From Ignavibacteriales bacterium (lineage in GTDB: Bacteria; Bacteroidota; Ignavibacteria; Ignavibacteriales; Melioribacteraceae): a stretch of DNA of 64,000 nucleotides. A program made the translations under genes and the position numbers. Positions 63,852-64,000 of this stretch are shown in pieces (the stretch's first letter is position 1; every line of letters starts with the position of its first letter). The notes beneath the pieces were generated by a model, which was not told where the DNA came from, searched no databases, and worked only from the letters and a program-made list of their open reading frames with translations. Location: NCBI GenBank assembly GCA_020061355.1, contig JAGUYK010000039.1:38490-102489 (forward strand). The letters run 5' to 3'.

Positions 63852-64000
63852 ATGAAGAAGTATACTTCAGTTCTAATTCTTCTCTTATTATTAATAATTA
63901 GTAAGTCAATTAATGCACAAGGATCTCTTCGTGGTGAGATTACTGATTCAACAACAAGTAAAGGTTTGATTGGTGCAAATGTTTTTCTGCTTGGGACCTC
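63852..64000 (+). CDS. TonB-dependent receptor, N-terminal part only
   Basis: The frame opens at an ATG with gggag upstream and runs off the window. About 50 residues are visible: a signal peptide (KKYTSVLILLLLLIIS..., ending NAQG) and the start of a carboxypeptidase-regulatory-like domain (SLRGEITDSTTSKGLIGANV). That combination marks the N-terminus of a TonB-dependent outer-membrane receptor in this lineage. Other surface proteins can carry the same domain, so the call depends on context. Confidence 0.65.
   Translation, partial: MKKYTSVLILLLLLIISKSINAQGSLRGEITDSTTSKGLIGANVFLLGT

Overview
The window is AT-rich bacterial DNA, most likely from the Ignavibacteria (Bacteroidota/Chlorobi lineage). 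The support is indirect: a PorV/PorQ-type barrel at the left edge, several secreted proteins ending in a type IX secretion sorting domain with the N-Y-P-N-P-F-N-P signature, TonB-dependent receptors with a carboxypeptidase-regulatory-like N-terminus, and many glycan enzymes. No rRNA, tRNA, CRISPR array or intact insertion sequence was seen.

Layout. (1) 1-3600: tail of a surface-protein cluster (partial PorV-like barrel, IPT/TIG lipoprotein, T9SS propeller protein) closed by a strong terminator. (2) 3679-3828: a non-coding element built of nested inverted repeats. (3) 3851-11657: a tight five-gene + strand unit (two-domain glycosyltransferase, HIT-like DUF4922 protein, FAD/Fe-S oxidoreductase, alpha-oxoamine synthase, LysA-type decarboxylase). 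(4) 11680-17025: a - strand T9SS phosphoesterase and a + strand Fn3-repeat lipoprotein. (5) 17308-20322: a decayed signalling island. It holds a receiver protein, a hypothetical gene and a poly-HAMP chemotaxis receptor, all broken by in-frame TAA, TGA and TAG codons and two frameshifts, around one intact receiver protein whose histidine-kinase-like helix has lost its histidine. (6) 20409-24286: a - strand trio (URO-D-like methyltransferase, Na+/solute symporter, ThuA/GATase-like protein) divergent from (7) 24517-62141, a + strand run of 24 genes with gaps of at most about 100 bp. (8) 62355-64000: a LacI regulator and the start of another TonB-dependent receptor, whose promoters share the same tandem 12-bp repeats at identical spacing.

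The large locus reads as one glycan-utilisation system for a polymer containing uronic acid and N-acetylhexosamine. It has a TonB receptor but no SusD, a secreted beta-helix protein, its own GntR/LacI-type regulator, beta-glucuronidase, two tandem GH84 enzymes, GH20, GH105, GH28, an oligogalacturonate-lyase-like propeller fused to a TonB C-terminal domain, NagB, three unassigned (alpha/alpha)-toroid proteins, a phosphatase, a symporter and an Nramp-related transporter without the metal motifs. No sulfatase is present, so an unsulfated hyaluronan- or heparosan-like polymer or a bacterial capsule is a better guess than chondroitin sulfate or heparin. The 3' part (DUF1080 proteins, Tat-exported Gfo/Idh/MocA oxidoreductase, two exported enolase-superfamily proteins, with a TIM-barrel isomerase upstream and a ThuA-like protein across the divergent promoter) resembles the parts of a 3-keto-glycoside pathway. 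The combination is the best candidate for an undescribed system. Substrate assignments are inference from families and context.
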